NCBI GenBank assembly: GCA_021018815.1
Contig: JAITYX010000003.1
Location: 13,101,501 to 13,165,500, forward strand
Length of the DNA stretch: 64,000 nucleotides
DNA from: Talinum fruticosum
Lineage: Eukaryota; Streptophyta; Magnoliopsida; Caryophyllales; Talinaceae
Reading direction: 5' to 3'
Numbering within the stretch: position 1 is the stretch's first letter; each line of letters starts with the position of its first letter. The notes under the pieces were generated by a model. That model was not told the origin of the DNA. It made no database searches and was given only the letters and a program-made list of their open reading frames with translations. Of this stretch, positions 10,861 to 20,719 are shown one piece after another. The position numbers and the translations under genes were made by a program.

Positions 10861-11198
10861 GTGTGAAAAATAGTCTCACGTTGCTCTTCCCTTTGATCCT
10901 TGAAACCGCTCAAGGTCCTTCTAAGCACTAACAACTCTCCTTCTTCCGCCTTCTCAACCACTTCTTCCATCTCATCAAGCAAGAGTAACTCCTTTTCGGT
11001 TTCACTCTCTTCCATTAAAGGCTCTTGGTGTTCAACCAAAGTGATCACCCTTCGGTTGGGGCACTCCGAGGCAATGTGCCCAAAACCGTGGCACTTAAAG
11101 CATCTCCTTGGGTCGTTTGTCTTTGGCATAGAGTTGGGCGGAATTGGGGTTTGGATGGGCGTGGGTTGTTTTGTGGGAATTGGGGTTGTTTGTGGCAA
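10815..11198 (-). CDS. G1 nucleocapsid: CCHC zinc knuckle and acidic linker
   Basis: The 127-residue reading carries RRCFKCHGFGHIASECPNR, a perfect C-x2-C-x4-H-x4-C zinc knuckle that binds the element's RNA during packaging. A Pro/Thr-rich stretch precedes it and a long Glu-rich linker (about residues 58-95) follows, leading towards the protease. It is the C-terminal end of gag; the frame differs from the capsid part at 11321-11614, so a frameshift lies between. Confidence 0.8.
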   Translation of the reverse strand: MPQTTPIPTKQPTPIQTPIPPNSMPKTNDPRRCFKCHGFGHIASECPNRRVITLVEHQEPLMEESETEKELLLLDEMEEVVEKAEEGELLVLRRTLSGFKDQREEQRETIFHTRGTVLDKIYSIIIH

Positions 11199-11320
11199 AG
11201 GTTAGGGACTCCCTTGTAGAAGGATTGGCTTCTTTGAGAGGGAAAAATTTTCGGCACTTCCTTTTGATAAGCCGATTTTTCTTTTGTTGCTCCACCTTGT
11301 GTGCCAAGTGACACACCTCA

Positions 11321-11614
11321 TCAAATGTGGTAAAATGTCTGTAGCTCCACAATTTGAGCATACTTAGCATCCAAACCGCCCAAGTATCTCACAATTTTTT
11401 GGTCCTCATTTTCTTGCAAATCACATTTGATCAACAACTTTTCAAATTCTTTAGTGTATTCTTCTACACTCATACTGCCTTGTTGAAGAGTATAGAGTTG
11501 GAGAAAGCTATCTTGGACATAGGTTGGTGGTAGAAAGCGGGCCTTGAGCTTGGCTCTCATTTTCTCCCAACTTTTGATTTTAGGCTTCTTGTATCTCACA
11601 CGTTTGTGCTTCAA
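11321..11614 (-). CDS. G1 gag capsid domain (Retrotrans_gag)
   Basis: Reads KSWEKMRAKLKARFLPPTY, then QGSMSVEEYTKEFEKLL and DQKIVRYLGGL. These are the W-x-x-M-x2-x-L-x2-F-[LP]-P, SV-x-EY-x2-[EF] and RYL-GGL landmarks of the plant Ty3/gypsy gag capsid. The upstream capsid segment with ...STWWENLK is in another frame near 11620-11720, so at least one frameshift splits the domain. Capsid function is self-assembly of virus-like particles. Confidence 0.8.
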   Translation of the reverse strand: MKHKRVRYKKPKIKSWEKMRAKLKARFLPPTYVQDSFLQLYTLQQGSMSVEEYTKEFEKLLIKCDLQENEDQKIVRYLGGLDAKYAQIVELQTFYHI

Positions 11615-11717
11615 GTTTTCCCACCAAGTTGAGGAAAAGCCCCTAAGCTTGAGTGCAACAAGCTTAACCTTCTTCTCGTTGGCACCTCTTTGTAATCAAA
11701 AATTCTTTGCACGGTCC

Positions 11718-12023
11718 TTAACCAATCAAGGAACTCATCCGGATGCAATCTCCCTTCAAATTCGGAATGTCAACTTTAAAGTCTTGGTAGTGTGGTTTGG
11801 ACCGCCTAGAACTCCTTCTTGATTGCCTTTCACTATCCGTGGAGGCAAAAGGGTTGCTCTCCTCATCATCTTCATGTAGGCTAGGATTAGATCGAATAGG
11901 AGGTGATTCACTCCTTAGCTGGTCACGCTTAGCCTTCATGTCACGCCCAAGTTGTTTTCGTAGATACTCATTCTCCTTGATGAGCATTTCAAACCTCTCT
12001 TCTAGAGTCATACTTCCACTCAT
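11718..12023 (-). CDS. G1 gag N-terminus
   Basis: Starts MSGSMTLEERFEMLIKENEY, a short coiled-coil-like leader, then an Arg/Ser-rich linker and KPHYQDFKVDIPNLKG, the usual entry into the gag capsid domain (expected to continue as ..EFLDWL..). The frame is lost near 11760. The start at 12023 lies about 75 bp downstream of the primer-binding site, as expected for a first gag codon. Confidence 0.72.
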   Translation of the reverse strand: MSGSMTLEERFEMLIKENEYLRKQLGRDMKAKRDQLRSESPPIRSNPSLHEDDEESNPFASTDSERQSRRSSRRSKPHYQDFKVDIPNLKGDCIRMSSLIG

Positions 12024-12098
12024 GGCTAGGAATTTTGTAGGCTGGCTATTTTTGGTGTTTGGGATTTAAGTGGGATGGATACAATCACCCAAGGTTCA

Positions 12099-12116
12099 GA
12101 ACTTGCTCTGATACCA
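12099..12116 (-). promoter_or_regulatory. Primer-binding site (initiator tRNA-Met) of G1
   Basis: Minus strand TGGTATCAGAGC, the exact complement of the 3' end of plant initiator Met-tRNA, 4 bases from the end of the LTR at 12121. Confidence 0.9.
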
Positions 12117-12120
12117 AAGT

Positions 12121-13353
12121 TGATGTATAGTGGGGCGGAAGCAAAAACAAAGGGGAAAACCGCAAGAGGTGCAGCAGGGCAGAATAGGATCCGCTTGCGC
12201 AGTCTTGGGAGATCCGGTGAAAGGAAGGGTAAATGTGTTTGGTTTTGGCTGAAATTTGGTGGGGAGTGAGGTAACAGGTGAAGGAAGGTTGTGACCAAAT
12301 TTTGTAAGTTTTGGATAAGGGGAACTCCCTGAACAAATAGCCAGAAGTTGATGCAACCGGCTGGATGAACAGATTGACACCCTTTGTTTGGTTTTGATGT
12401 GGAGGACGGAGGGGTTCTTGGATGCGGCTGAAATTTGGTGGAACGGAAGTAGACTAGCTGGAATGATGGTGGTTAAAATTTGGAATGAAATGGCTGAGTA
12501 GTTTGTGAGTTATGGGGCGGCAAAGTAAGGGATAGTACTAAGGCTCGGGCTCCCATACAAGCAACACCACCGAGTGAACCAAGGGGCGCCCTCAAGTGAT
12601 CCGGATACGAAACACCACCGTGAGGCCAAGCACGGATAGAGCTTTGAGAATTCAAAAACGAGCAATCCAGCTCAAGAGTATAAACTCATATATAATCATC
12701 AAAAGGTGCCATTACATGGAGTATATGAGCTGAATATATAATGCCTCATGTTGGCATTTTACAAAACCGAAAACTAAGCTAAAAATAATGCAAAATTGAA
12801 AATAAAACTAATTAGATTCTTTCCCCTCCTCCAAGCTAAGCTAGAGTGAATTCTAGCCAAGTATTACAAAATTGGGAACATGTGGCCTTGGCTTGTTTTC
12901 CCCTTCTCCAAGCTCCTTGATTCTTTGATGCTTCTAGAATGCCTTGTCACCCTCTTCTCTTGCTACTCCATATTCGGCTAGGATCTCCTCATATGTAAAT
13001 ATGGTCCGACCATATTTGAGCACCATCTTATTTATGTACTTTGAACATATCATGTCAATATTCCACGGTTTGACTTGACCGAGCACACTTGCTTCACCTT
13101 GGAGGTTTTTGATGGCTAACTTCAACTATCTTTCTTGGCTATTTTGGTAACCAATTATTTATGAACAAAATCATAAAACTCAATGTTTTGGACTTGTCAC
13201 CCTCCGGGGTCCATTAGCACCATTCAGTTGAGTTGCAAGCTTTTCCCCTTAATCATGAAATAATCAAGTATCTTCGGTTGAACCTTAGGCATACATAGCT
13301 TCTCAACATGAACATCTTTGAGCTCAAATCGTAAGGCTGTTCACTCTCCATCA
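12121..13353 (-). repeat. G1 5' LTR
   Basis: 1233 bp, same ends as 7104-8360 and closely similar throughout. One frame-neutral difference is the loss of about 20 bp near 12615. Confidence 0.9.
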
Positions 13354-13469
13354 CCTCGGTTATTGTCTCCGAGCACTTAGTTCTTCTAAACTTTAATTTC
13401 AGTAAAAATCTTTCAACATCCAATTCACTCCCCTCTCGGGTGATTTACTTTTCCTATTGATCTTTTAAT
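13354..13469 (+). mobile_element. 3' end of the copia 5' LTR
   Basis: Short stretch between the G1 element and the copia primer site, with the TTCACTCCCCTCTCGGGTG segment typical of the end of Sirevirus-type LTRs. The upstream part of this LTR is displaced to about 2735-3996 by nested insertions. Confidence 0.5.
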
Positions 13470-13482
13470 TGGTATCAAATCC
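13470..13482 (+). promoter_or_regulatory. Primer-binding site of the copia element, decayed
   Basis: TGGTATCAAATCC, one or two changes from the TGGTATCAGAGC complement of initiator tRNA-Met. Confidence 0.65.
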
Positions 13483-13538
13483 TAGCCTTCTCTCAAGGAA
13501 CTAACACTCCGAAGATCTAAAGATTATAGCTCATCAAA

Positions 13539-14478
13539 ATGGAGAATTCAATGAATGAAGGTCTTTCATAAGGCCACGAAGTTTAAGAGCTCCAACTTTG
13601 CGCATTAAAAAAAAAAAACTGATGTAATGCTTCATACAAGACCAAGATGAGAAAGTCTAAACATCATCATTAATGGGAACTATGTCCCAACGAAGCATAT
13701 TGGTAATGAAGCGAGTGTAAAAATTAAAGACACGAGTACATGACGAGACAAAAGAGAAAGAGAGAGGAAGAACCACAAAGTTACGAATATCTTAATGTGT
13801 GAGTTAGACTTGTCCGAGTTTAACGGAGTCTCGGACCATGACACAGCCAAAGAAGTAATGGACACTTTGGTGACTACCTACGAAAGGACAAGTCGGATCA
13901 AGTAGACACAAATCAAGTTGTGCCTCCATAAGTACGAGCTATTCAAAATGGAGGCTGATAAAGGTATAATCAAGATGTATGTAAGGTTTACTTGAGATGG
14001 TAAACAACGTAAAATCTCTTTGTAAGAGGATGTCAAATGAAGAAGTGTTCTAAGATGTCTTCCCAAGAAGAAATAGGGTCGAAAGGTAACAGCAATTGAA
14101 GAAGGTTAGGACCTCGATGAATTAAAGCTTGATGAGCTCATTGGGAAACTTTTGACCCATAAGATACATCTCCAAGATGAGGAAACCGAGGTTACCACGA
14201 GAAAGAATGTTTCCTTGAAAGCCTCGAAGAAGACGAACCAAGTCCAAGCAGACTCGGATTCAAAGGACGAGGCCATGGTGCTTCTTGCCATAGGCTTCAA
14301 AAATATGATGAAGTACAAGAAGTGGTCGAAGAAGCCAAGAAAAGAGGTCTACGTAAAAGAGAGAAAAGGTAAAACTTCTTTCTCGCCAAATTCTTCTTCT
14401 ACTAAAATCTATGGGTGTTTTGAGTGTGGTAGTAAGGAACATATCGTCAAGGATTGCAGAGAGAGAAAGAAACATTAA
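13539..14478 (+). pseudogene. Ty1/copia gag, decayed
   Basis: A likely start (MENSMNEG) follows the primer site by about 60 bp but meets stops at once. The C-terminal half is readable (14152-14478): a Glu-rich segment, MVLLAIGFKNMMKYKKWSKK as in UBN2-type copia gags, then YGCFECGSKEHIVKDC, a C-x2-C-x4-H-x4-C zinc knuckle. The order matches plant copia gag proteins, which coat the element RNA. A stop at 14478 is followed by a rearranged junction with protease. Confidence 0.78.
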
Positions 14479-14527
14479 TAAAATAAGAAAGCCATGGTGG
14501 CTACATGTAGTGAAGACACCGAGGATG

Positions 14528-14829
14528 TTTACCTTGCAATCGGACACTTGGATTCATCATAATCGGACGAGTCCGCTCGACTTAGTTTTTGTAATCGTTT
14601 TTTCTCTAAGGCAATCCTCTTGAGGATCAATTTCCTCATAATCGGATGAGTCTTGCTCGACTTAGTTTTTGCGTACGATGTAGTCATTGCAATCATACAC
14701 ATGGATTCATCCTCGGTGTCTTTCTTATCATATGAGGATGAATCCAAGTGTCCGATTGCAATGACTCGACTCGACGCAAAAACAAAGTCGAGAAAACTCA
14801 TCCGATTATGAGGAACCGATCCTCAAGAG
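14528..14829. repeat. Inverted duplication between copia gag and protease
   Basis: Segments such as CCTCATAATCGGATGAGT (about 14632-14649) and its reverse near 14798-14816, and GGATTCATCCTC near 14702 and GAGGATGAATCC near 14733, form two arms of about 110 bp. The left arm contains an unbroken copy of the CACTA target site (see 14603-14630). Confidence 0.75.
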
Positions 14830-15350
14830 CACTACTAGAAAACGGGTCTATTTCGACGATTATCTTTCGACCCTTACTCTCGGTGTCGATGCGAAAATTC
14901 GCAGAAGCCCAAAATCTCTTCGCTTTTGCCATCGAAAGTAATTCGACATGAAAAAGCATCGAGATTAACCTAATCTAGCCCAGAATTTCTTTTCATTGAT
15001 GATCCGGCCCAAGATATAGCAGTGAGCCCGAAATAAGCAATTAGAAATTTGGCTTATTCGAGGAACTCGTTTAAAGAAAAATAAGTAATATTTTAATTTC
15101 TTCACTCTCTTTCCCACCGTACATTCGCTAACCCTAACTTCAGTCCTTCCCTCATCCCTTCCTCTCAGTCAACCTTCCGTCACGGATCTCTCTAGCTATC
15201 AAACCGCCGGACTATACCGTTGACGACCGATCTGTTCATTCAACGTAGATGTTTTAGGCAATTGGAAATGCTTCAATCTACAGCCATGGTTGGCTCCTCT
15301 TTTAAGTTCTAATTACAAGGTATACATATCTCTTCTTCTCGTCTCAAATC

Positions 15351-16477
15351 CAGTGGCGGACCCGGGAATTTACGGAAGGGGGTCGAAATAAACTAAATAA
15401 TAGTGTACACAAGTGAAAATTTCGACAAAATTTCCTCCGTAATATGGCTAATCCCATGGGCTTAAAGCCTTAACCCTGCACAAAACGCATTCATAAACTC
15501 AACGAGCCACACGCTCGGAGTATCAACAACACAAGCTCAACGAGCCACACGCTAGGAGTATTCACATAGGTCTTTTATATTCATAAACCTAAGTTGTAGG
15601 GGAAGGATTTATATTTGCATCGCCTTCATTTAATGGTGAATTTTCAGATTTCGAACTTGAAGGAATGGATGGTTCTCGTAGTTATTTTTTGAAATATCTA
15701 TGCATTTTGACCTATAATAAAAATTAATCAACAAAAATCAAACCTCTATTGTGAAATTGGTCTAAAGAATGAATGAAATAAAATTAAAAAATTAATAAAA
15801 TCACATAAATTAAGGATAAAATTAAAGAAATTAAATCTAATATCACACAAATTATACCTACAATTGAATTGAAATTGAAAAATTTTAAAGTTGTGAACTT
15901 ACGGATTTGGGAATGATAGAGAAAGTGTGGTGCGGGAGAGGAGAGGAAGCGATGGCGGTGGCGGACCCACCGGCGACCGGGCGGGCGGCTAACGGTGGCG
16001 GTGGACGGCGCCGGCGGTGTGCTGCAAACTACAACCGTTTAGGGTTCCTCCGGCTGTTGTGGTGTGGTTGTTGGCTGGGAGAGAGAGAGAGAGAGAGAGT
16101 GTGGGAGAGGGAGGGCTCCGCCACGGGCCGGGCTGCGCGAGCGAAGCACGGCGGCGAGTGGTGGCCGGTCCGGTGGTGGGGGCAAGGGCAAAGCCGCAAA
16201 GCACAGCAGGAGCAAGACTGCAGTGGAGTGCCGTTGGGGCGAGAGTCGTGGGGCGAGAGAGAGTCGTGGAAAAAGAGTAAATGAAAGGAAGAAAAATTTT
16301 GGAAAAAAAAATGAGATTGCTCGCGTTAAAGCTTGAACCCATGACCTCGCGCATAACTCTTCACGTCCTCACCATCTCAACTACATTTATTTTCGGACTA
16401 ATTCCGTTGTATAAAAATTTATTTATTTTTTCGGAGGGGGTCGATTGACCCCACCGACTCCCGGTGGGTCCGCCCTG
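15351..16477. mobile_element. hAT-type non-autonomous element
   Basis: Ends CAGTGGCGGACCC and (inverted) CAGGGCGGACCCA, flanked by a perfect 8-bp duplication CTCAAATC (15343-15350 and 16478-16485). An 8-bp duplication with CA-TG-like ends is the mark of the hAT superfamily. 1127 bp, no transposase. The GC-rich interior (15907-16284) gives overlapping readings on both strands that look like composition artefacts or a captured fragment. Confidence 0.88.
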
Positions 16478-16485
16478 CTCAAATC

Positions 16486-19390
16486 CACCTCGTCCAACTT
16501 ACCTTTTAATTATTGAGTTGTGTTCTTGTCATTTTCATTCGGTGTAAAGAAGAAAGTCCGAGAAAGAAGCAAAATCGAAAACCTAATCCTAAAATTCTTC
16601 GTTTTTCTCAATGCCATGTTCAAGTAGACCCGATCGAGATGTTGATTGCGCTTTGATGCCTTTGCTCTATATTTTCACTCAAGAAGGTTGAGACTGTTCG
16701 AGTTATTTTGTCGAATAAAGAACGGGTCTTGCTCCCACGCTTTTGTTCACCTCTTCCTTGTTTATAGGGTGAATGATTTCTCTAGCCCCGATTCAATGCC
16801 AAAAGTAAGTCATCTTATCTTTAGATCTAGATTTTGGCTAACTAGTTCTTGATATGGGTTTTTGCTCGGTTGCATATAAGTATTTGTTAACATAACAAAT
16901 TTCGCCCTTCGATTTCCGAGATAGAAGGTTCATGTCTAGAGGCCTGAACTTTAAGATTCAAGTCGGACGTTGATCTTCGGGAGTATGACCAAACGAGTGT
17001 TGGTATCGTTTCTAAAATTAATATATTGGGAGGGATTTTGTACTAATTCTTTGGGAGTGAATAGCCAAGTCAAGCTAGTCCTCATTTTTATTATCTTTGA
17101 TTATTACACAAGAGCTTCACATGTTAAGTTTATCCCTTTAATGATGAATGAGCTGACCACTAGTCTCTATGTTAGGATCATAACTATTACGAAAACTATT
17201 GTCGGTAGCATAACCAACATAGGAATCAAGGATTGTAGTTAACATAATTCATCAGCCTAGCATTGACATATTTGATGTCTTTAAGAGGTTTGATTCCTTT
17301 AACTATTAGAATCACATATTATATGAATTAATTTCTAATTGTGATTTGGGAAACTAAGTTTATATTATGTTACTAACATGTTAAGCAAGACTTGTTTTGG
17401 TGCTCGACTGGTATGTTTTGTTGTTCTTAAGTAACCCCTTTGTTTAGGAGTGGCTATCTAACTTGTAAATCTAACATTTTTTGAATAAGATAGCCTTACT
17501 ATGTAGTTATTTTGGTTGTTCAATTATGTGCTATTTCAAGAATCTTAAGTTGACAAAGGGTTTGAAATTAGGATTTTTTTAGACGGGTTCCTTCAAATTT
17601 ATCCCTTTTTACGTGTGTTGATTTTAATTGTTGAAATATGATGATATAATTACGATGAGTCTTTAGTCCCTTGACTTTTTCACTTATAGTATTTAGGATT
17701 TTGGGGAGTTTTAAGTTTAGAATAACTATCAAAGATTCCGATTGCTTCATAGTTGAGGTTGTGACTACTATACTTTTCGTATATTTATCATTGTTTTATT
17801 AGCTTCTAATTGACCTGATTCGATTTGTAAGTAGACAAAGTGACAAACCATGACAGAAAATGGATGAATTATTGTTGCCATGTGTTTCCAATACTAGAAA
17901 ATGGGTCCAATTTCGTCGCATAAGCCTCGATCCTTTCATATAGCTTGTAATGTCGTTTGAAATAGGTAAGATAAAATAAGGCCAATTGAGTCTCAAGTGC
18001 TAAACAGGTTTGGACTTTGAAGAATAATTTGTTAGTCTTCATATCTATACGATTAGTATCTGTTTTCACAATTGGGTCTCTTGCTATCACTAGGGTTCTT
18101 GATGAAGTTGGGATTGTACTTCTTTTGAAGATAAGGTTGACCTTCATCTTGATTAGGTATTATATTTCTAAAATATTTTGAAGAGAAGAGGCGAGGGTAT
18201 ATAGATGTGCTGATTGTGTGCTCAACTAAAGCTTAATTGGTTCAGGCGAGATAAGGAAGCTACGAAGGATACTAGCTAATAGGGAGTCATCCAAGCAAAC
18301 AATTTGCTTGGAGACAGTGAGTTTTCCCTTTTCATAATGCATATTCTAGGATTGCATGGGCTACTTTTATATTGTAAAACGATTAGTGTATCCGTGTGTT
18401 CTGTCAATGAAGGAGAGCCCTCTTGAAGATGGGTTATTTTCAATGGAGAGCTTATTTGTGTTTTAATTTTATGTGGTAGAGGAATCATTTAGGACAGGGT
18501 AATTTCAAGTTGGGTTGAAACCGGGTGAATATGGGGTTGGATCAGGCTTAGTTTTGTCACTCGGGTCCGAGCCATAGACAAATTGTTGTGTCTAATAAGT
18601 TTGTTAGTCCAATCAATTCCTGGTGTTGTCACAAAGCCGAGTTCCCTTATCTTGGGTCCAATCTTAGGCTCGTTGAAATTAGTATGTGTTGATTCTACTT
18701 GTATATCAATACCATTTTTGACTCTAGCATCTAAAACTTAGTTTATTGTATCTATTTTAGGCTTAGTATGAAGAAGAACTAACACTACAAATTTATCATC
18801 CGAGAATGAAACTTTGAAGAGGGTATGCCTTCTTTTTTAGCTCTAAAGAATCATTACAAAGCCTCGTTTTACTTGCTTGCTGATATTAGTTTAAATTATG
18901 GATAATAGGAACTAGTTTTTCAATTAAGGTAGTAGACAACATGATCTGTTATCAAGTTTTTTTTAGTTGAACACAAAATCTTATGTAATTTCTAACACAA
19001 GATCTCTCTCTCACTTTCTCTCACTTGTTTGCATCTGAAATTATATATGTAACTCTAGCGTGATTTAATAGGACTAATGTGACTTATGTTAATGATTGAA
19101 TGTTTTTGTCATCGAAATTATACGAGTGTCCGAAATTGTGTATGCAACTATCATATGACTGAAAGGATTAGTGTTGTTTTTCTTAATGATTTTTAGTTTC
19201 TTTGAGTTTTTGAAATTATATATGTATGTCCTATAAGAGTGAATTGAGGGTGGAAGTCATAGAGCCTACATCTTTTATAGGCGACTAGTATCACTTGTCT
19301 TGTCATGTATATTATCGATATCCTTATCCAACATAGATGCCCCGATTACTAACTTATAGGAGTGTGATAGGAAATGAAAATGAAGCAAAC
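16486..19390. other. CACTA interior without recognisable genes
   Basis: Intron-like AT-rich sequence with scattered short readings (for example 16970-17242) that match nothing I know. A sequence CTAGAAAATGGGTCCAATTTCG at about 17893 resembles the element's own end and could be an internal terminal duplicate. The stretch may hold captured introns flanking the ABCC fragment. Confidence 0.5.
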
Positions 19391-19401
19391 TTATAGAACT
19401 A

Positions 19402-19545
19402 GAAATTTTGGATATCTTCCCAAGGACAACATATATGAGCGAGCACTTCCCACCTCCAACTGGCCCACAAATTGCAATTTTTCTCTCTGTTTCATAGCTA
19501 AACTAATGTCTTTCAAGGTTAACATTGTATCAATGCTAAAATAGA
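19402..19545 (-). pseudogene. Captured ABCC (MRP-type) transporter fragment
   Basis: The minus strand reads LTLKDISLAMKQREK and, after a one-base shift at a run of five A, KIAICGPVGGGKCSLIYVVL then GKISK. This is the start of a nucleotide-binding domain of plant C-type ABC transporters, whose usual text is ..[27 protein letters not shown]... Walker A lies at 19443-19466; its Ser/Thr is replaced by Cys. Only about 45 codons remain, with a frameshift, so this is a gene fragment carried by the CACTA element and not a working transporter. The intact gene would pump conjugates across the vacuolar membrane. Confidence 0.75.
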
Positions 19546-19587
19546 TCTTAATATATGTATGTATTTGCATGTATTTTTGTTTTACAG

Positions 19588-19700
19588 GTTTCAATCCGAG
19601 TGGGAATGGCATTGGCAATGAATCAAGGCATATGGGCCCTTAGCTTGACAGATGCGGTTCGGTCAAGATTTGGTTATGTCAAATATGTTTTTTGAATGAA
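19588..19700 (+). other. Exon-like segment after a splice-acceptor sequence
   Basis: A TTTTGTTTTACAG acceptor-like sequence is followed by a reading VSIRVGMALAMNQGIWALSL to a stop at about 19694. It could be a second captured fragment on the opposite strand. I do not recognise the protein. Confidence 0.25.
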
Positions 19701-20014
19701 TGATGTAATTAAATATTTAATTATAGTGCTAATTAATGAGATCTTATGACTCTTAGTAGCTAACTAGGAAACTATTTGGAGGTTGGTATGTGGTTGATTA
19801 TATTGCATATTGTTTAACAATATGAACTAATAATTTAGTTAATTGAATTGCTCATTTATTAATCTCATTATTATACATCACACACCCACACGACGCGCGC
19901 ACACACATAGAGATATATATATATATATAGAGAGAGAGATAGAGGGTCCATAAAAAAATATATGTTTATATACATGTATGGAGAGAGAGGATAAGTGGAT
20001 TAACGAAAATATTA

Positions 20015-20015
<1 letters not shown>

Positions 20016-20090
<75 letters not shown>

Positions 20091-20092
20091 TT
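20016..20092 (+). repeat. (AT)n microsatellite
   Basis: About 35 AT units within the CACTA-like element, with a shorter AT/AG tract at 19913-19945. Confidence 0.95.
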
Positions 20093-20384
20093 ATTTATTT
20101 TGTTTTTTTATCTCGACGCTTATTTTGGTTGCCATTCATTCCGCTAAAAATTTTGCCAAACCCCGCTGTGAATTGTCGTGGCACTAAAAATTGTCAATAT
20201 TTCAAATATATCGATTAAAAAAAGTGTCGAGATTTTTAGAAAATTTGACGCAAAAAGGCATCAAGATATCTCGGCATTAGATATCTCGATGTTTTTATAG
20301 GCATCGATCGGAAATTTCGCAACATATTAAAGCGTTGAAATAAGGGGGAAAATGGGTTGAAATTTACCCCTTTCTCTAGTAGTG

Positions 20385-20719
20385 GAAGATTGCCTTAGAG
20401 AAAAGAACAACAAGCGATACCTAGATAGTGGTTGCTCAATACACATGATTGGGGACGCAAGGCTCTTTACTTGAGTTATAGAAGATGAATAGTGGATGTG
20501 TCACTTTTGCGGACAACAATAAAGGTTAAATTGTTGGGATTAGAGAGTTAGATATGGAGACAACTTAGCCAATCCAATCTACCTTGGTGAAGGACAACTA
20601 CGTAATAAAGGTCAAGAGGTAACATTCACTCATACCAATTGTTTCATCTCGGATGCAACAACTCATGAAACTAAACTTTCTGGTTTGAGGTCGGGTAACA
20701 CTTATGCTATCTCTTCAAG
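20385..20719 (+). pseudogene. Ty1/copia protease and start of GAG-pre-integrase
   Basis: Reads KRYLDSGCSIHMIGDARLFT, the D-S-G-C active site of plant copia aspartic proteases (normal ...LDSGCSRHMTGD...), a few codons after the CACTA insertion site. The later part ends NTYAISSS at the G1 LTR insertion. Several stops and shifts lie between 20480 and 20600. The protease would cut the Gag-Pol polyprotein. Confidence 0.8.

Larger units (their letters stand above)
7104..13353 (-). mobile_element. Family G1: two-LTR Ty3/gypsy element with gag and protease only
   Basis: Two direct LTRs (7104-8360 and 12121-13353) begin and end TGATG...CATCA and enclose an internal region with a tRNA-Met primer site, gag, protease and a polypurine tract, all on the minus strand. 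The flanks are CCTCA (7099-7103) and CCTCG (13354-13358), a 5-bp target duplication with one change. Reverse transcriptase, RNase H and integrase are missing: the region between protease and polypurine tract is only about 0.5 kb. This matches the published class of terminal-repeat elements carrying only GAG. A second G1 LTR (9408-10680) sits inside in the opposite orientation. Confidence 0.88.
14830..20384. mobile_element. CACTA-like element inserted in copia
   Basis: Ends CACTACTAGA at 14830 and its inverse TCTAGTAGTG ending at 20384. The 3-bp flanks are GAG (14827-14829) and GAA (20385-20387), one change from a duplication. Subterminal sequence repeats TCGAC/TCGAG motifs at both ends. It is 5555 bp long, holds a hAT element and a captured ABCC fragment, and has no recognisable transposase, so it is non-autonomous. 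Removing it restores the copia reading from GATCCTCAAGAG into GATTGCC. Confidence 0.85.

Noticed and set aside
15907..16354. Overlapping GC-rich readings on both strands in the hAT element
   Set aside because: No family resemblance; GC-rich frames stay open by chance. Kept only as a possible captured fragment.
17885..17935. Second CACTA end at 17885 (TACTAGAAAATGGGTCC)
   Set aside because: It resembles the element's own end but lacks the leading CAC and any matching partner or duplication, so it was noted only as a possible internal remnant.
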